Shown here piece after piece: positions 34,964 through 44,426 of a DNA stretch of 64,000 bases. Position numbers and translations under genes: made by a program. The DNA lies in contig CBDCVQ010000019.1 in assembly GCA_965223165.1 (NCBI GenBank), positions 868,001 through 932,000 of the forward strand. Reading direction: 5' to 3'. Under the pieces are notes generated by a model, which saw only the letters and a list, made by a program, of their open reading frames with translations, was not told the origin of the DNA and ran no database searches. Origin of the DNA: JABDMH01 sp965223165 (GTDB lineage: Bacteria; Bacteroidota; Bacteroidia; Chitinophagales; Saprospiraceae). Position 1 is the stretch's first letter; each line of letters opens with the position of its first letter.

Positions 34964-35947
34964 ATGAGTAAGGAAAAGTTTGTCTATAATCCCAAGAGTC
35001 TGACGTTCGAAAAGCATCGCACGCCACTCTCAAAAGTGATCACAAGAGCGCTGGGTTTTGTAGTCATTGTCGTCGTTTCGGCGATTGGATTGGTTTTTCT
35101 CACCCAGCAATATTGGCCCTCACCCAAAGAACTGGCCATGACCCGTGAGATGGACCAGATGAAGATCAAATACTCCGCGCTCAACGAGCAGCTGGATGTA
35201 ATGGCCAAGGTGCTCGACAACCTCCAAGATCGGGACGCCAATGTCCATCGGACCATCTTTGGCATGGATCCTATCAATGAGGACGTGTGGAATGCCGGTG
35301 TCGGTGGACATCAACGCTATCGCGAGCTGACCAACTACAAAAGTAGTGGGGACCTGCTGATCAATACCCTGACCAAGGCCGATCAATTGGCCCGTCAAAT
35401 GACGCTGCAATCCAGGTCTCTGGACTCCCTGGAGTTTATTGCAGGTGAAAAAGAAAAATATCTCAATTCCATACCCTCTATCAAACCGGTTCGATCTGAT
35501 CACTTGAAGCGAAATATTCGCTACTTGTCAGGTTTTGGCATGCGGATACATCCGATTCATAAGATCCCCCGCATGCACGCCGGACTCGACTTCACAGCTG
35601 CCAAAGGAACACCCGTACGCGCTACAGGTGATGGCCGCATCGTACGCACCAAAAACGAACGAAGCGGTTATGGCAAAAGCATCATCATTGACCATGGCTA
35701 TGGCTATAAGACGTTGTACGCCCACCTGCAGGACGTACACGTCAAAGCCGGTCAGAAAGTGAAAAAGGGCGAAGAGATCGGTACCGTCGGTGACACGGGT
35801 ACATCTACCGCTCCCCACCTCCACTACGAGGTGCGCTACAAAGACAAGGCCATCAATCCCATACACTACTGCATGGACGGCCTGACCCCGCAGGAGTACG
35901 AAGAGATGGTCAAGATGGCTTCGGAAGCAAACAAGTCCTTCGACTAG
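34964..35947 (+). CDS. M23 family metallopeptidase with membrane anchor
   Basis: A 327-residue protein. After a basic N-terminus, one membrane helix at about 30-48 (FVVIVVVSAIGLVFL) is followed by a coiled-coil-like segment to about 160. The C-terminal LytM domain has MHAGLDFTAAKG (zinc His/Asp), IDHGYGYKTLYAHL and APHLHYEVR (zinc His). It is likely a peptidoglycan endopeptidase or its non-enzymatic activator, acting from the inner membrane. Start at ATG 34964 is preferred to TTG 34961. Confidence 0.9.
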   Translation: MSKEKFVYNPKSLTFEKHRTPLSKVITRALGFVVIVVVSAIGLVFLTQQYWPSPKELAMTREMDQMKIKYSALNEQLDVMAKVLDNLQDRDANVHRTIFGMDPINEDVWNAGVGGHQRYRELTNYKSSGDLLINTLTKADQLARQMTLQSRSLDSLEFIAGEKEKYLNSIPSIKPVRSDHLKRNIRYLSGFGMRIHPIHKIPRMHAGLDFTAAKGTPVRATGDGRIVRTKNERSGYGKSIIIDHGYGYKTLYAHLQDVHVKAGQKVKKGEEIGTVGDTGTSTAPHLHYEVRYKDKAINPIHYCMDGLTPQEYEEMVKMASEANKSFD

Positions 35948-36141
35948 TTCGCGACCGGATCGACAAGCACTTTCTTCCTTAGCATATTTCACACCATATA
36001 CCCGAGGGATCTCTCGTTGTTGTGGACTTTGAAATCCACCTGGCAGTTGACTGCCATTACCATGGTCCGGACGAGGAAATAGGGATCAAGCAAGAACCAG
36101 CATACCAGTAAGAAGAACCGCTAATCCGACCGCCACCATCT

Positions 36142-38949
36142 TTAGATCTGAAGCATCTCGGTCGGACGCTTACCAAAGCGCTTTGCAAAGGCCTTGGTGA
36201 AGTAGGAAGCACTGTGGATGCCCACCTCATGCTGCACCTCGGCAATCGTATGAAAGGCCTTTTGTTCGAGCAGGCCACGTGCCTTCAGCAGTCGAGCCTC
36301 CAGCACAAACTCCACCGGCGAGAGTCCGGTCCGCTCACGCAGCACCCTCCGGAGCTGACGTTCGCCGTAGCCCAATTGACGCGACAGCTCCGAAACCTTA
36401 AAATCCGCACGCGACAGATTTTCTTGCACGATCCGAAAAGCATCCCGAACCAACTGCTTGTCCACCGGCGGTGCAACGCGCTGGTCCGATGGTGGGGTGG
36501 ATCGTCGATTGGCATTGTTCATGATCGAGTTGCGCACCCTCGCCTTGAGCTCGGCCGTCTCAAAGGGCTTGGTGATATAGTCATCAACACCAAGATTGAG
36601 GCCCATCTCAATATCCTCGGGCAGCGACCGGGCGGTCAAAAAGATAAAGGGAACACTGTGCAGGCGGTCGATATTCGATATCTTCTCACGCAGTTCGAAT
36701 CCGCTCATCAATGGCATCATCACATCGGAGAGTACGAGGTCAAAGGTCTGCTTCTGCAACAGTTGCAACGCCTCTGCCCCATCGCGGGCTACGCTGCAGT
36801 CATGATCTACCGAAAGGATAGAAAGTAGGTAGTCCCGCATTTCTCCGTGGTCCTCCACGATAAGCACGCTGGCCCGGGGACCGGCGTCCTCCGTTACAGC
36901 AGGTAGTGGTACAAAGACATCGGCCGCTTTTGGCTGACTGGCAGGGGATCGTACTAGCCCTACCTGCAAGGTCACGACAAAGCTGCTGCCTGCCTCCAGT
37001 GTACTCTGCACCACTATGTCACCCCCCAGTAATCGGGCATATTCCCTGGCTAGGGCAAGACCAATGCCTGTACCACCGCTCAGTTTCGAAGCGCCCCTAG
37101 TAGACTGATAGTAGCGATCAAAAATATGCGGGACATCATCCGGATGGATACCCGCACCACTATCTTGCACGATGACCGTCAGCGTACCGGCAGACAGGTC
37201 GCTCCGCATGGAGACCTGATCTCCCACATTCGTATGCTTCAGCGCATTTGACACCAGATTATTGATGATCTTCTCCAGCTTCGAGGGGTCCGTCTCGATC
37301 CGGATCGACGGATCGATCTCCGAATGGTAGTTGAGCGCTACATCCTGTTGCTCAGCAAGGGACTGGAAGGAATGGAAGATCCTTTTGAGTATGTCGTCTA
37401 CCTCGATGGTTGACTTTTGGATTTCCAATCGCTTTGCCTCGATCTTGGAGAGATCCATGATCTCATTGACCAGGGTCAAAAGGCGCTTGCTGTTGGCGTG
37501 GGCTCGCTCGACGCCTTTGGCCAGCGAAGTACCTTTCGCCTTGGGCACTAGATCTTCTAGCGGACCTTTGATCAGTGTCAGCGGTGTACGGAGCTCGTGT
37601 GCAATATTGGTGAAGAAGTTGGTCTTGAGCTGATCCAACTCTTCTAGTGCGTTGAGCTTCTCTCGCTCTTTAGTCAATTGCATCTCGGCCGCGTGCTGCT
37701 TCTTGCGTTGCCGAATGAGATACACCTGATATCCGGTGATGGCAGCGGCCAAGACCAGTACAAATAGAATAATTAATTGACCAGTGCGATTGCGTTGGCG
37801 CTCAATCTCCAGCTCCTGCTCCATCAATTGGGATCGTTGGGTAGAGTTTTGGTATCTCGCATCTGCCTCCGCCAGTGCATCGGTCAGGTCTCTACCATAG
37901 ATGCTGTCCGCCAGGGCATAGGCCTTCTCCAGATGAGTATAAGCGAGCGCATAGTTTCCTTCCTCTTGATAGATCTGAGCCAGCACTTCAGCGGCTCTTT
38001 TCGTCTGATTTGTCGCTTTCGGTCCTTCGCCGAGATCGAGCGCCTCCGTCAGGTTGCTCTTGGCTTCAGCGACTCTGCCCAAGCGATGCTGCAAGCTCCC
38101 GAGGCGGATCAAATTGCCCATTAAAACGTACACTTCACCGATTGCTCGCGCCTCTGTGACTGCTTTTTGGTAGTAGCTGAGTGCCAGTTCCACGGAGTCT
38201 CGGTTCTCCCAATACTCTGCCAGCGGACCATAGTTATATGCTAGACCCCGTTGATAACCCTGCTCCAAGCTAAGCTCGACCGCTCGATCCAGGTGTTTCT
38301 TCTTTTCCTCGTGGTCTGTGGCGACCAGGGCAAGATTGTGATGGATGATAATGAGCATGAAAGGATTGTTTTCCTCCTGCAATAGAGGAAGTGCTTGCAG
38401 GAAGTACTTTCTTGCATTGATGGTATCGTGACTGTTTAAATAGACTTCGCCGATATTGTTGTAGGTAGCCCCCGCTCGCTCTCTGTTGCCAGAGGCTACA
38501 GCCATTTCTACAGAACGGAACAAATAAGGTAGCGCTTCACTATACGCTGCCTTTTGCGAATAAACTACCCCCATCAGATCCAGCGCAAATAGCAGTCTGA
38601 CAGTGTCCTGGCGCTCCTCGCACGATCGAATGGCTGCGTGGTTGGCGGCGATGGCCTCTTCGTAGTTACCGAGGGTGAGTTGTGCGTAGGTGATCTTGTA
38701 GTATCCGTTGGCTATGCCCGCTTGATCACCCACGGCCATTGCTAGGGCGAGAGTTTCACGGGCATATTGCAGGCCCTTGGTTGGATCGGTCTGCGTACAA
38801 TAGTATGCCAGGTCGCCAAGTAACAGAATTCTCGCAGAATCCTCCGTGGTAGTGGGTAAGTGATGCTCGAGACTATCGATGATATGCTGCTGAGCGGTCA
38901 CAGACAAATACCAGCAGCAGAGGATGAATGTAGCTAGTGAGAGGCGCAC
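36142..38949 (-). CDS. Hybrid two-component regulator: TPR sensor, histidine kinase, receiver, AraC-type DNA-binding domain
   Basis: A 935-residue one-polypeptide signalling protein. It has a signal peptide, a periplasmic TPR array at about 35-350, a membrane helix at about 390-411, and a HisKA domain with His451 in NIAHELRTPL. The HATPase domain has NNLVSNALKHT and DSGAGIHPDD; the receiver has Asp742 in LSDVMMPLMSG. The C-terminal AraC HTH is at about 830-935 (VSELSRQLGYGERQLRRVL). Such proteins sense an extracytoplasmic cue and activate neighbouring genes; the target here is not evident. Confidence 0.93.
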   Translation of the reverse strand: MRLSLATFILCCWYLSVTAQQHIIDSLEHHLPTTTEDSARILLLGDLAYYCTQTDPTKGLQYARETLALAMAVGDQAGIANGYYKITYAQLTLGNYEEAIAANHAAIRSCEERQDTVRLLFALDLMGVVYSQKAAYSEALPYLFRSVEMAVASGNRERAGATYNNIGEVYLNSHDTINARKYFLQALPLLQEENNPFMLIIIHHNLALVATDHEEKKKHLDRAVELSLEQGYQRGLAYNYGPLAEYWENRDSVELALSYYQKAVTEARAIGEVYVLMGNLIRLGSLQHRLGRVAEAKSNLTEALDLGEGPKATNQTKRAAEVLAQIYQEEGNYALAYTHLEKAYALADSIYGRDLTDALAEADARYQNSTQRSQLMEQELEIERQRNRTGQLIILFVLVLAAAITGYQVYLIRQRKKQHAAEMQLTKEREKLNALEELDQLKTNFFTNIAHELRTPLTLIKGPLEDLVPKAKGTSLAKGVERAHANSKRLLTLVNEIMDLSKIEAKRLEIQKSTIEVDDILKRIFHSFQSLAEQQDVALNYHSEIDPSIRIETDPSKLEKIINNLVSNALKHTNVGDQVSMRSDLSAGTLTVIVQDSGAGIHPDDVPHIFDRYYQSTRGASKLSGGTGIGLALAREYARLLGGDIVVQSTLEAGSSFVVTLQVGLVRSPASQPKAADVFVPLPAVTEDAGPRASVLIVEDHGEMRDYLLSILSVDHDCSVARDGAEALQLLQKQTFDLVLSDVMMPLMSGFELREKISNIDRLHSVPFIFLTARSLPEDIEMGLNLGVDDYITKPFETAELKARVRNSIMNNANRRSTPPSDQRVAPPVDKQLVRDAFRIVQENLSRADFKVSELSRQLGYGERQLRRVLRERTGLSPVEFVLEARLLKARGLLEQKAFHTIAEVQHEVGIHSASYFTKAFAKRFGKRPTEMLQI

Positions 38950-39149
38950 ATAAGGAAGATACGTCTAAACGTCTGTTTCCACAAGCGATAAAGTCTGCCT
39001 GTAAGGCCCTGACTTTCAGACCTTGCCGATTTAGACAAGACGATGTCCGATTACAGCAATGGGCTGCACTCCCATCGGTTGCATATTTGAAATCAAACGG
39101 AGGGCGGGTAAACGGTCATTGACTGCCCGCTGCCACAAAAGCTCGAACG

Positions 39150-39629
39150 ATGAAGACAATAGTACTTGTACTCTTGACCCTGCCTGCCTTTTCACAATCC
39201 ATCTTGCGATCCGTGATAGCTGGGGGTGGTGATTTTATCTACGGTAGCGCCAGTGGCATCGAGTGGACCCTCGGTGAGATTGCAACCGAACGATATGATC
39301 ACGGATTGGAGTCACCTGCGGGTTCTGATCTCGGTCAGGGATTTCATCAGGGCTTCGCCAGATTATTGGACGCTACCCACACCTACTACCGCCACGTGGA
39401 TTTGCAACTATTTCCCAATCCCGTGTACACCGAGATGCATTTGCGGACGGATGACCCAGCGCCACTCGGGGTACGCCTGTACGACATGACGGGTACCCTT
39501 TTAGCTCGATGGAGTGACCTCGTGCAGAGGCATACCTTTCATCTCCAGCAACTTTCGCCCGGTCCATACCTACTGCAGGTACGAGACCGGAACGGAATCC
39601 TGGGCAATTTCCTTTTTCAAAAAATCTAA
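39150..39629 (+). CDS. Short exported protein with type IX sorting domain
   Basis: A 159-residue protein with a signal peptide (LVLLTLPAFSQ). Residues about 20-70 are a small domain with SGIEWTLGEIATERY and GQGFHQGFARL; the C-terminal 80 residues are a type A sorting domain (LQLFPNPVYTEMHLR ... VRLYDMTGTLLAR ... PGPYLLQVRDRNG). It is cleaved and attached to the cell surface or secreted by the type IX system. It lies 11 bp upstream of the repeat-rich surface protein, so the two are probably co-transcribed. Confidence 0.75.
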   Translation: MKTIVLVLLTLPAFSQSILRSVIAGGGDFIYGSASGIEWTLGEIATERYDHGLESPAGSDLGQGFHQGFARLLDATHTYYRHVDLQLFPNPVYTEMHLRTDDPAPLGVRLYDMTGTLLARWSDLVQRHTFHLQQLSPGPYLLQVRDRNGILGNFLFQKI

Positions 39630-39640
39630 ACCCAGATATC

Positions 39641-41803
39641 ATGAAACATCTTATACCCTTTCTATGCCTGTCCTTTTTGCTCCAAGATCTGGTGGCTCAG
39701 ACGAGCTTCCAAGGGATGAAATACCAAGCCGTCATCCGCGATGCAGATCGACGTGAAGTCACCAATCAGGAAGTCGAGATTCGTCTTTCGATTCGTGACG
39801 GAGAGCCGCCCACCAGTGGCTCGCTGTATCAAGAAGATCACAAAGTGACCACCGGCGAATTTGGCCTGGTGTCGCTGGTCATCGGTCAAGGTCGAGCCTT
39901 TTTTGGCACATTTGACAGCATACCCTGGGACGAACGTGAGGAATACTGGCTACAGGTACTATTGGACCTCGATCTGGACGGCCAATTTGAAGACCTGGGG
40001 GCCAGCAGGCTGCATTCCGTGCCTTTTGCCTTTCACGCCAGAACGGTTGAAGACAAAGACGATGCGGATGCGGATCCCTCGAATGAGATTCAGATGCTTA
40101 GCATCGAAGGCAACCAGCTCTCCATCTCCCATGGCAACACCATAAATCTACCCGCCACGGGAGCCGTGGACGCCGACTCAGACGCCACCAATGAGCTGCA
40201 GCAATTGAGCCTCAACGGACACGAACTCTCCCTCACCAAGGGCAACTCCGTGAATCTGCCCATCTCAGTCCCGGACAATGACGGGGATCCAAGCAATGAG
40301 CTGCAGGATATCAACGCCACCAAAAATGGCATTCTCGTGGAAATGGATATCTCGAATGGAAATGGCACCACATTTAGCATCCAAGATGAGGATGCCGACC
40401 CCTCCAATGAGTTGCAGTCGCTCTCGGTCAGTGGTGATCAGGTTACGCTCTCTCAAAATGGAGGCTCGTTTACTTTGCCATCCGGGGCATCCGATGATCA
40501 GCAGTTGTCTCTCAACGGCACGACCCTGAGTATCGAGGACGGCAATGATGTTAACCTTGCGCTATTGGCCACTCCGTGGACAAGAAAAACAGGCTATTTG
40601 AGCTACGACAAGGGAAATGTTCGGGTGGAAAACGACCAAGGCGAATCTGCCAACATCTGGCCCTATACCGTAGTTGTGCATAGAGGGAACGACAGGGGCT
40701 CTCTCAGTGGCAGGGAGGTCCACTTTCAAGACGAGGGAGACATCGTGACTATCTATGGACAAAAGTTAATGCAAATGAGAAAGGTAGGCTCATCCGTCGA
40801 CTGGGATTATGTCTTGATCGATCCTGACAAACTGGAATTCAACACGGATCTGGGCAAGCGCATTTATCTCGGACCCAATGAGGAGCAGGAAGGCACACTG
40901 CGCCTATATCCCTCAGGTAGCACCCACCACAATGTGTACCTGGGAGGCAATGGCCTCGGCGGAAGCACCCTAGAGCTATCTGAAAGAGATCAGGTTGGGA
41001 TCTTTGCCTCTGTAGTGGACAAGGTAGGCTTGATCAATACCATGGGAAAGAATGGTTATCCCAACACCTTTATGGGGGCCGACATCTTCGACCAGAACAA
41101 TGGTATGGTCTCTGTCATGGACTCTAATGGGATGGTGGTTGCAGCCATGGAGTCAAAAGATGTTTCTGATTTGGGTGCCAAAATCTGGTCTAGAGGATCA
41201 ATCTTCGTACCCGACCCCTATAGGGGGGGCAACTTCAAAGCCGTCGAGATGTCTATGAACGGATTGAATACCTACGATCTGCGGATCGGCTTTCAAACGG
41301 AAGTACCGGGTATTAAGTATCCTGGCTGGCATACCAGGGGAAGTTGGACCTATGATGGCATTCGAGATTTGGCCCTCCTTTACAGTAATTTTGTCACGGG
41401 AGATACCATGCGGGCGGACTATCTGCATGCTGATGTCGTCTCTGCCGATGTCAAGAACTTTCGCATCGATCACCCCACCGATGATTCAAAAGAAATCTGG
41501 TACGCCTCGCTTGAGGGGCCGGAAGCCGCCGCCTACGTCCGAGGTAGCGCTACCCTAGAAAATGGGGAGGCCTTTATCTCCTTTGCGGAGCACTTCCGCC
41601 ATGTAGCCAATCCCGAGACCATGACCGTGATCCTCACCCCATTGTCTGCCGAGACCTACGGCCTGGCCGCCATCGAAAAATCGGCCAAAGGCATCCGGGT
41701 AAAAGAGCTGCAGCACGGACAAGGTAATTTTGACTTTGATTGGGAGGTCAAGTGTGTGCGTCAGGGGCATGAGGATTTTGAGGTGGTACGGAAGAAAAAA
41801 TAG
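39641..41803 (+). CDS. Repeat-rich surface / fibre-like protein
   Basis: A 720-residue exported protein. Its first domain (SFQGMKYQAVIRDADRREV to about residue 145) is common at the head of Bacteroidota fibre-like proteins. Residues about 150-305 hold at least four repeats of an Asp-rich turn followed by a SNELQxLSxxGxxLSLSxGNxVxLP pattern. The C-terminal part starts WYASLEGPEAAAYVRGSA and resembles endings of tail-fibre-like and surface proteins. No sorting domain is visible. It is likely displayed on the surface; ligand unknown. Confidence 0.6.
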   Translation: MKHLIPFLCLSFLLQDLVAQTSFQGMKYQAVIRDADRREVTNQEVEIRLSIRDGEPPTSGSLYQEDHKVTTGEFGLVSLVIGQGRAFFGTFDSIPWDEREEYWLQVLLDLDLDGQFEDLGASRLHSVPFAFHARTVEDKDDADADPSNEIQMLSIEGNQLSISHGNTINLPATGAVDADSDATNELQQLSLNGHELSLTKGNSVNLPISVPDNDGDPSNELQDINATKNGILVEMDISNGNGTTFSIQDEDADPSNELQSLSVSGDQVTLSQNGGSFTLPSGASDDQQLSLNGTTLSIEDGNDVNLALLATPWTRKTGYLSYDKGNVRVENDQGESANIWPYTVVVHRGNDRGSLSGREVHFQDEGDIVTIYGQKLMQMRKVGSSVDWDYVLIDPDKLEFNTDLGKRIYLGPNEEQEGTLRLYPSGSTHHNVYLGGNGLGGSTLELSERDQVGIFASVVDKVGLINTMGKNGYPNTFMGADIFDQNNGMVSVMDSNGMVVAAMESKDVSDLGAKIWSRGSIFVPDPYRGGNFKAVEMSMNGLNTYDLRIGFQTEVPGIKYPGWHTRGSWTYDGIRDLALLYSNFVTGDTMRADYLHADVVSADVKNFRIDHPTDDSKEIWYASLEGPEAAAYVRGSATLENGEAFISFAEHFRHVANPETMTVILTPLSAETYGLAAIEKSAKGIRVKELQHGQGNFDFDWEVKCVRQGHEDFEVVRKKK

Positions 41804-41843
41804 CTTAGTCCGGAGACGTAGAAACCAACTTGCAAGCGCTAAG

Positions 41844-41868
41844 GGTCATCGACGTTTGGTCGGTGACC
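41844..41868 (+). terminator. Terminator-like hairpin after the surface protein gene
   Basis: GGTCATCGAC pairs with GTCGGTGACC around a 5-nt loop and is followed by TTT. The stem resembles the hairpins in the tRNA-Pro repeat array. Confidence 0.55.
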
Positions 41869-41981
41869 TTTCGCATCGAAAGTGAATCTTGTATCTGCCC
41901 GGTAGGAGGCACGACACCAACCTCGGCTGACGGGATCGTTTGAGAGCAGGTCCATTTTGACAGGGGAGCTAATGGCACCCG

Positions 41982-42278
41982 CTAAGACAAGAACATCGAA
42001 TAGTCGTCAAAATACCTGGTCAACGTCCGGGCATGATGCCTCAAATAATGGGTAAACACGATCTTTTGCCGCACCACTTCAATGCCATGCTCCTCGAACA
42101 AAGCTCCAAATGAGGAATTCAAGAATGAAGATGAAAGTGGACCACAATTAACCAGCGATATCCGAAGAGACTCACCCCTACGAATGGCCTCATCGAGCAC
42201 GAGAAACAAGGCATAGCCCTCCGCATTCGTGGCCGTGCCAGAGACATGATCAGCTAATGTCAACTTGGTGGCATTCAT
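41982..42278 (-). CDS. STAS-like DUF4325 protein
   Basis: A 98-residue single-domain protein. TNAEGYALFLVLDEAI and CGPLSSSFLNSSFGALFEEHG match the DUF4325 (STAS-like) pattern, in which a Ser/Thr follows the central strand. Partners of this family are often ATPase/kinase-like proteins; none is intact here. The start codon overlaps the stop of an upstream 41-codon frame on the same strand, hinting at a decayed partner. Confidence 0.7.
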   Translation of the reverse strand: MNATKLTLADHVSGTATNAEGYALFLVLDEAIRRGESLRISLVNCGPLSSSFLNSSFGALFEEHGIEVVRQKIVFTHYLRHHARTLTRYFDDYSMFLS

Positions 42279-42624
42279 ACTTCGTCAGTTCCTTTAGGTT
42301 CCAAAATAGAGATCATCCTTGGATCTGTCAAACCTGTACCTTCAGAGTTCGCATCCAAAATCACGAAGAGGACACCTGTGAACGAAACGAACTCGCTCTG
42401 GGTTCAATTACCGGTTCCTATCAATTTCTCAGAGCGGCTTGTTGGTATCGGGGTTTGTTCACGGAAATAGCCGCCACGGAATGCCCGGTACCGACCGATC
42501 CGGGATGGCATTGCAGCCGACAGTGCAAGTAGGCTGCGCAGGGCTTCGTTACTCTTGGTCTGTTTTTTGTAAAATTGGGAACTGACATTGTTATTTCATG
42601 TTCTAACACACTAAAATTAGGATT
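42279..42624. other. 346-bp gap with a possible gene remnant
   Basis: No intact gene. On the minus strand a frame ending at 42275 (TGVLFVILDANSEGTG then LEPKGTDEV, stop) overlaps the DUF4325 ATG by ATGA and may be the last 41 codons of a lost partner. A plus-strand frame (ending VPINFSERLVGIGVCSRK) covers the same bases, so at least one is chance. Confidence 0.3.
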
Positions 42625-43068
42625 GTGGTCTCTCCCCTTGTCGTAGCGCAGTATATTTTGTCTCTCAGTGATCCTGAGGCGGGGGACCTAATATCCAATC
42701 TTAAGCTGCAGAAGCTTTTGTACTACTGCCAAGGGTTCCATCTTGCGCTTACGAATCGCTGCCTATTTGAGGAAGATATTTTGAAGTGGACCCACGGCCC
42801 AGTCGTACCGTCGGTTTATGACCACTACCGAGAATTTGGCTCCGGCGCTATTCCAGTGCCCACAGATGCGGATTTCGATTCCTTGACAGTTGAACACAAG
42901 GAGATCATTAAGGAGGTCTATGAGGTCTACGGCCAGTTTTCCGCATGGATGCTCAGAAATATGACGCACGACGAGAGACCCTGGATCAAGGCCACCGTCA
43001 ACAAGCCTCTGTCAATCTCAGTCATGAAAGAGTTTTTCAGAGCTCAGCTAATTGAGCCAAGTGGGTGA
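42625..43068 (+). CDS. Panacea-domain (DUF4065) antitoxin
   Basis: A 147-residue SocA/Panacea protein: VAQYILSLSDPEAGDLISNLKLQKLLYYCQG (in two parts), ILKWTHGPVVPSVYDHY and RPWIKATVN. Panacea-domain proteins are antitoxins that neutralise many unrelated toxins encoded next to them. It begins at GTG 42625. Its stop codon lies inside the overlapping start of the toxin-like frame. Confidence 0.85.
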   Translation: MVSPLVVAQYILSLSDPEAGDLISNLKLQKLLYYCQGFHLALTNRCLFEEDILKWTHGPVVPSVYDHYREFGSGAIPVPTDADFDSLTVEHKEIIKEVYEVYGQFSAWMLRNMTHDERPWIKATVNKPLSISVMKEFFRAQLIEPSG

Positions 43069-43471
43069 AAAGTTGCGCCGTAAGAAGCCTAGAAAAGGCA
43101 AGAGGATCAGGGCACCCCAAGCTAGCTCCTTGACTTGGACAATATAGCATCCTGTCTTCAGCTTCCGTAAGATGCAAAACGGACACACCTTTGAAGATGC
43201 CACAGCATCTGATCGAGCAATCGCTCTGCTCCGCATGTGCAAGATTTCAAAGCTTAGTTGGAATGAGGTCGTGTCAACACAACGGCATGGCCTGGGTACG
43301 GAAAAAATAGCTCAAAAGAGCCTAAATGTGGCATTGCCATTGGACATTACAGCAGATGTCACCTTGCTGGCCTTTAGAGCTGCGGGGCTCAAGCCAATTA
43401 TCGGCTATCGTGACCGCTTCGTCTTCCATGTCCTCTTCTTCGATCACAACTTCACCGTGTACAATCATTAG
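43061..43471 (+). pseudogene. Toxin-like partner of the Panacea antitoxin, interrupted by TAG
   Basis: A frame beginning with GTG 43061, overlapping the antitoxin stop, reads GEKLRRKKPRKGKRIRAP and ASSLTWTI, meets TAG at 43145-43147, and continues in phase as HPVFSFRKMQNGHTFED, RHGLGTEKIA, GLKPIIGYRDRFVFHVLFFD and FTVYNH. The C-terminal pattern (RHGLGxEKI, a Y/FRDxxxFHVL strand, YxH) resembles proteins encoded with Panacea antitoxins; this rests on recollection and has not been checked. Only a shortened protein from ATG 43172 (99 residues) could be made without readthrough. Confidence 0.5.
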
Positions 43472-43609
43472 ATCTCTACCATCGGCGCTCCAAGCCCTCC
43501 CCTTGCACCAAATAGACCTTGGTGCATATCTGTGACAACCCATCCAACATTCTGCCATTTGATCGCAACCTCGGAATGGACGGCAAAGAGGCTTTGTAGC
43601 ATTAAGTCC

Positions 43610-44131
43610 AGGGGGAGATCACCTCTGGCGGTATCACATCAGGGGTGTCCGCGAGGCAATTGAAATGTCACACGCTGGTGGGGTGCAGCCCCTTTGGGCC
43701 GTTTGTGCCTGCGCTCGCGAACTTGGCTCTCTCCCAAAACAGTAAGGCCACCGACACATATTGACGACCTTCCTTTTGCTTGCTCGGGGTGAGAAGATTG
43801 CCTCCGGCGATCTTCAAAAAGGGGTGGCCTCAAGCAAAAGCAAGGACACACCCTGCGGGTGTCGCCCTTTGCCGTTTGTCCGTGCTTTCAAGCAAGCTTG
43901 AGTCACTCCCAAACAGCAAAGGCCACCGACCATGTCGGTGACCTTCCTTTTGCTTGGTCGGGGTGAGAAGATTGCCTCCGGCGATCTTCAAAAAGGGGTG
44001 GCCTCAAGCAAAAGCAAGGACACACCCTGCGGGTGTCGCCCTTTGCCGTTTGTCCGTGCTTTCAAGCAAGCTTGAGTCACTCCCAAACAGCAAAGGCCAC
44101 CGACCATGTCGGTGACCTTCCTTTTGCTTGG
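43610..44131. repeat. Tandem array of 174-bp repeats derived from the 3' flank of tRNA-Pro
   Basis: The unit at 43784-43957 and that at 43958-44131 appear identical; a diverged unit precedes them at about 43610-43783. Each unit starts with TCGGGGTGAGAAGATT, the last 16 nt of tRNA-Pro (minus strand), and ends with TGG, the encoded CCA. The third occurrence of this sequence is the intact tRNA at 44132. Each unit carries three inverted repeats, including a terminator-like stem (GGCCACCGAC / GTCGGTGACC). Confidence 0.9.
44093..44119 (-). terminator. Terminator-like hairpin downstream of the tRNA-Pro gene
   Basis: On the minus strand AAGGTCACCGAC pairs with GTCGGTGGCCTT, followed by TTTGCTGTTT. 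It is repeated in the two upstream array units. Confidence 0.5.
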
Positions 44132-44206
44132 TCGGGGTGAGAAGATTCGAACTTCCGACCTCACGCCCCCCAGACGTGCACTCTAACCGGGCTGAGCTAC
44201 ACCCCG
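44129..44206 (-). tRNA. tRNA-Pro (anticodon GGG)
   Basis: A complete cloverleaf: acceptor CGGGGTG/CACCCCG, anticodon arm CACGT-CTGGGGG-GCGTG (anticodon GGG), T arm GGAAG-TTCGAAT-CTTCT, discriminator A. CCA is encoded (44129-44131). Transcribed from the minus strand after tRNA-Val. Confidence 0.93.
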
Positions 44207-44255
44207 AACTTACTTGTCCACTCCAATCATTGATTGGCAAACCGCCAAAGCGACT

Positions 44256-44334
44256 TGGTGAGACTGGAGGGATTCGAACCCCCGACCCCTACCCTGTCAA
44301 GGTAATGCTCTAAACCAGCTGAGCTACAGTCTCA
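44256..44334 (-). tRNA. tRNA-Val (anticodon GAC)
   Basis: Acceptor TGAGACT/AGTCTCA, D arm with AGCTCAGCTGGTTTAGAGC, anticodon arm TTACC-TTGACAG-GGTAG (anticodon GAC), T arm GGGGG-TTCGAAT-CCCTC. CCA is encoded at 44256-44258. It lies 50 bp upstream of tRNA-Pro on the same strand. Confidence 0.95.
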
Positions 44335-44426
44335 TCTTATCTACGTACCGCGGTGCTATGACACACCACACCGGTCGCTTTCGACAGGGACGCAAAGTTA
44401 AAAAATCTTGCAAATCGACGCTCGGA

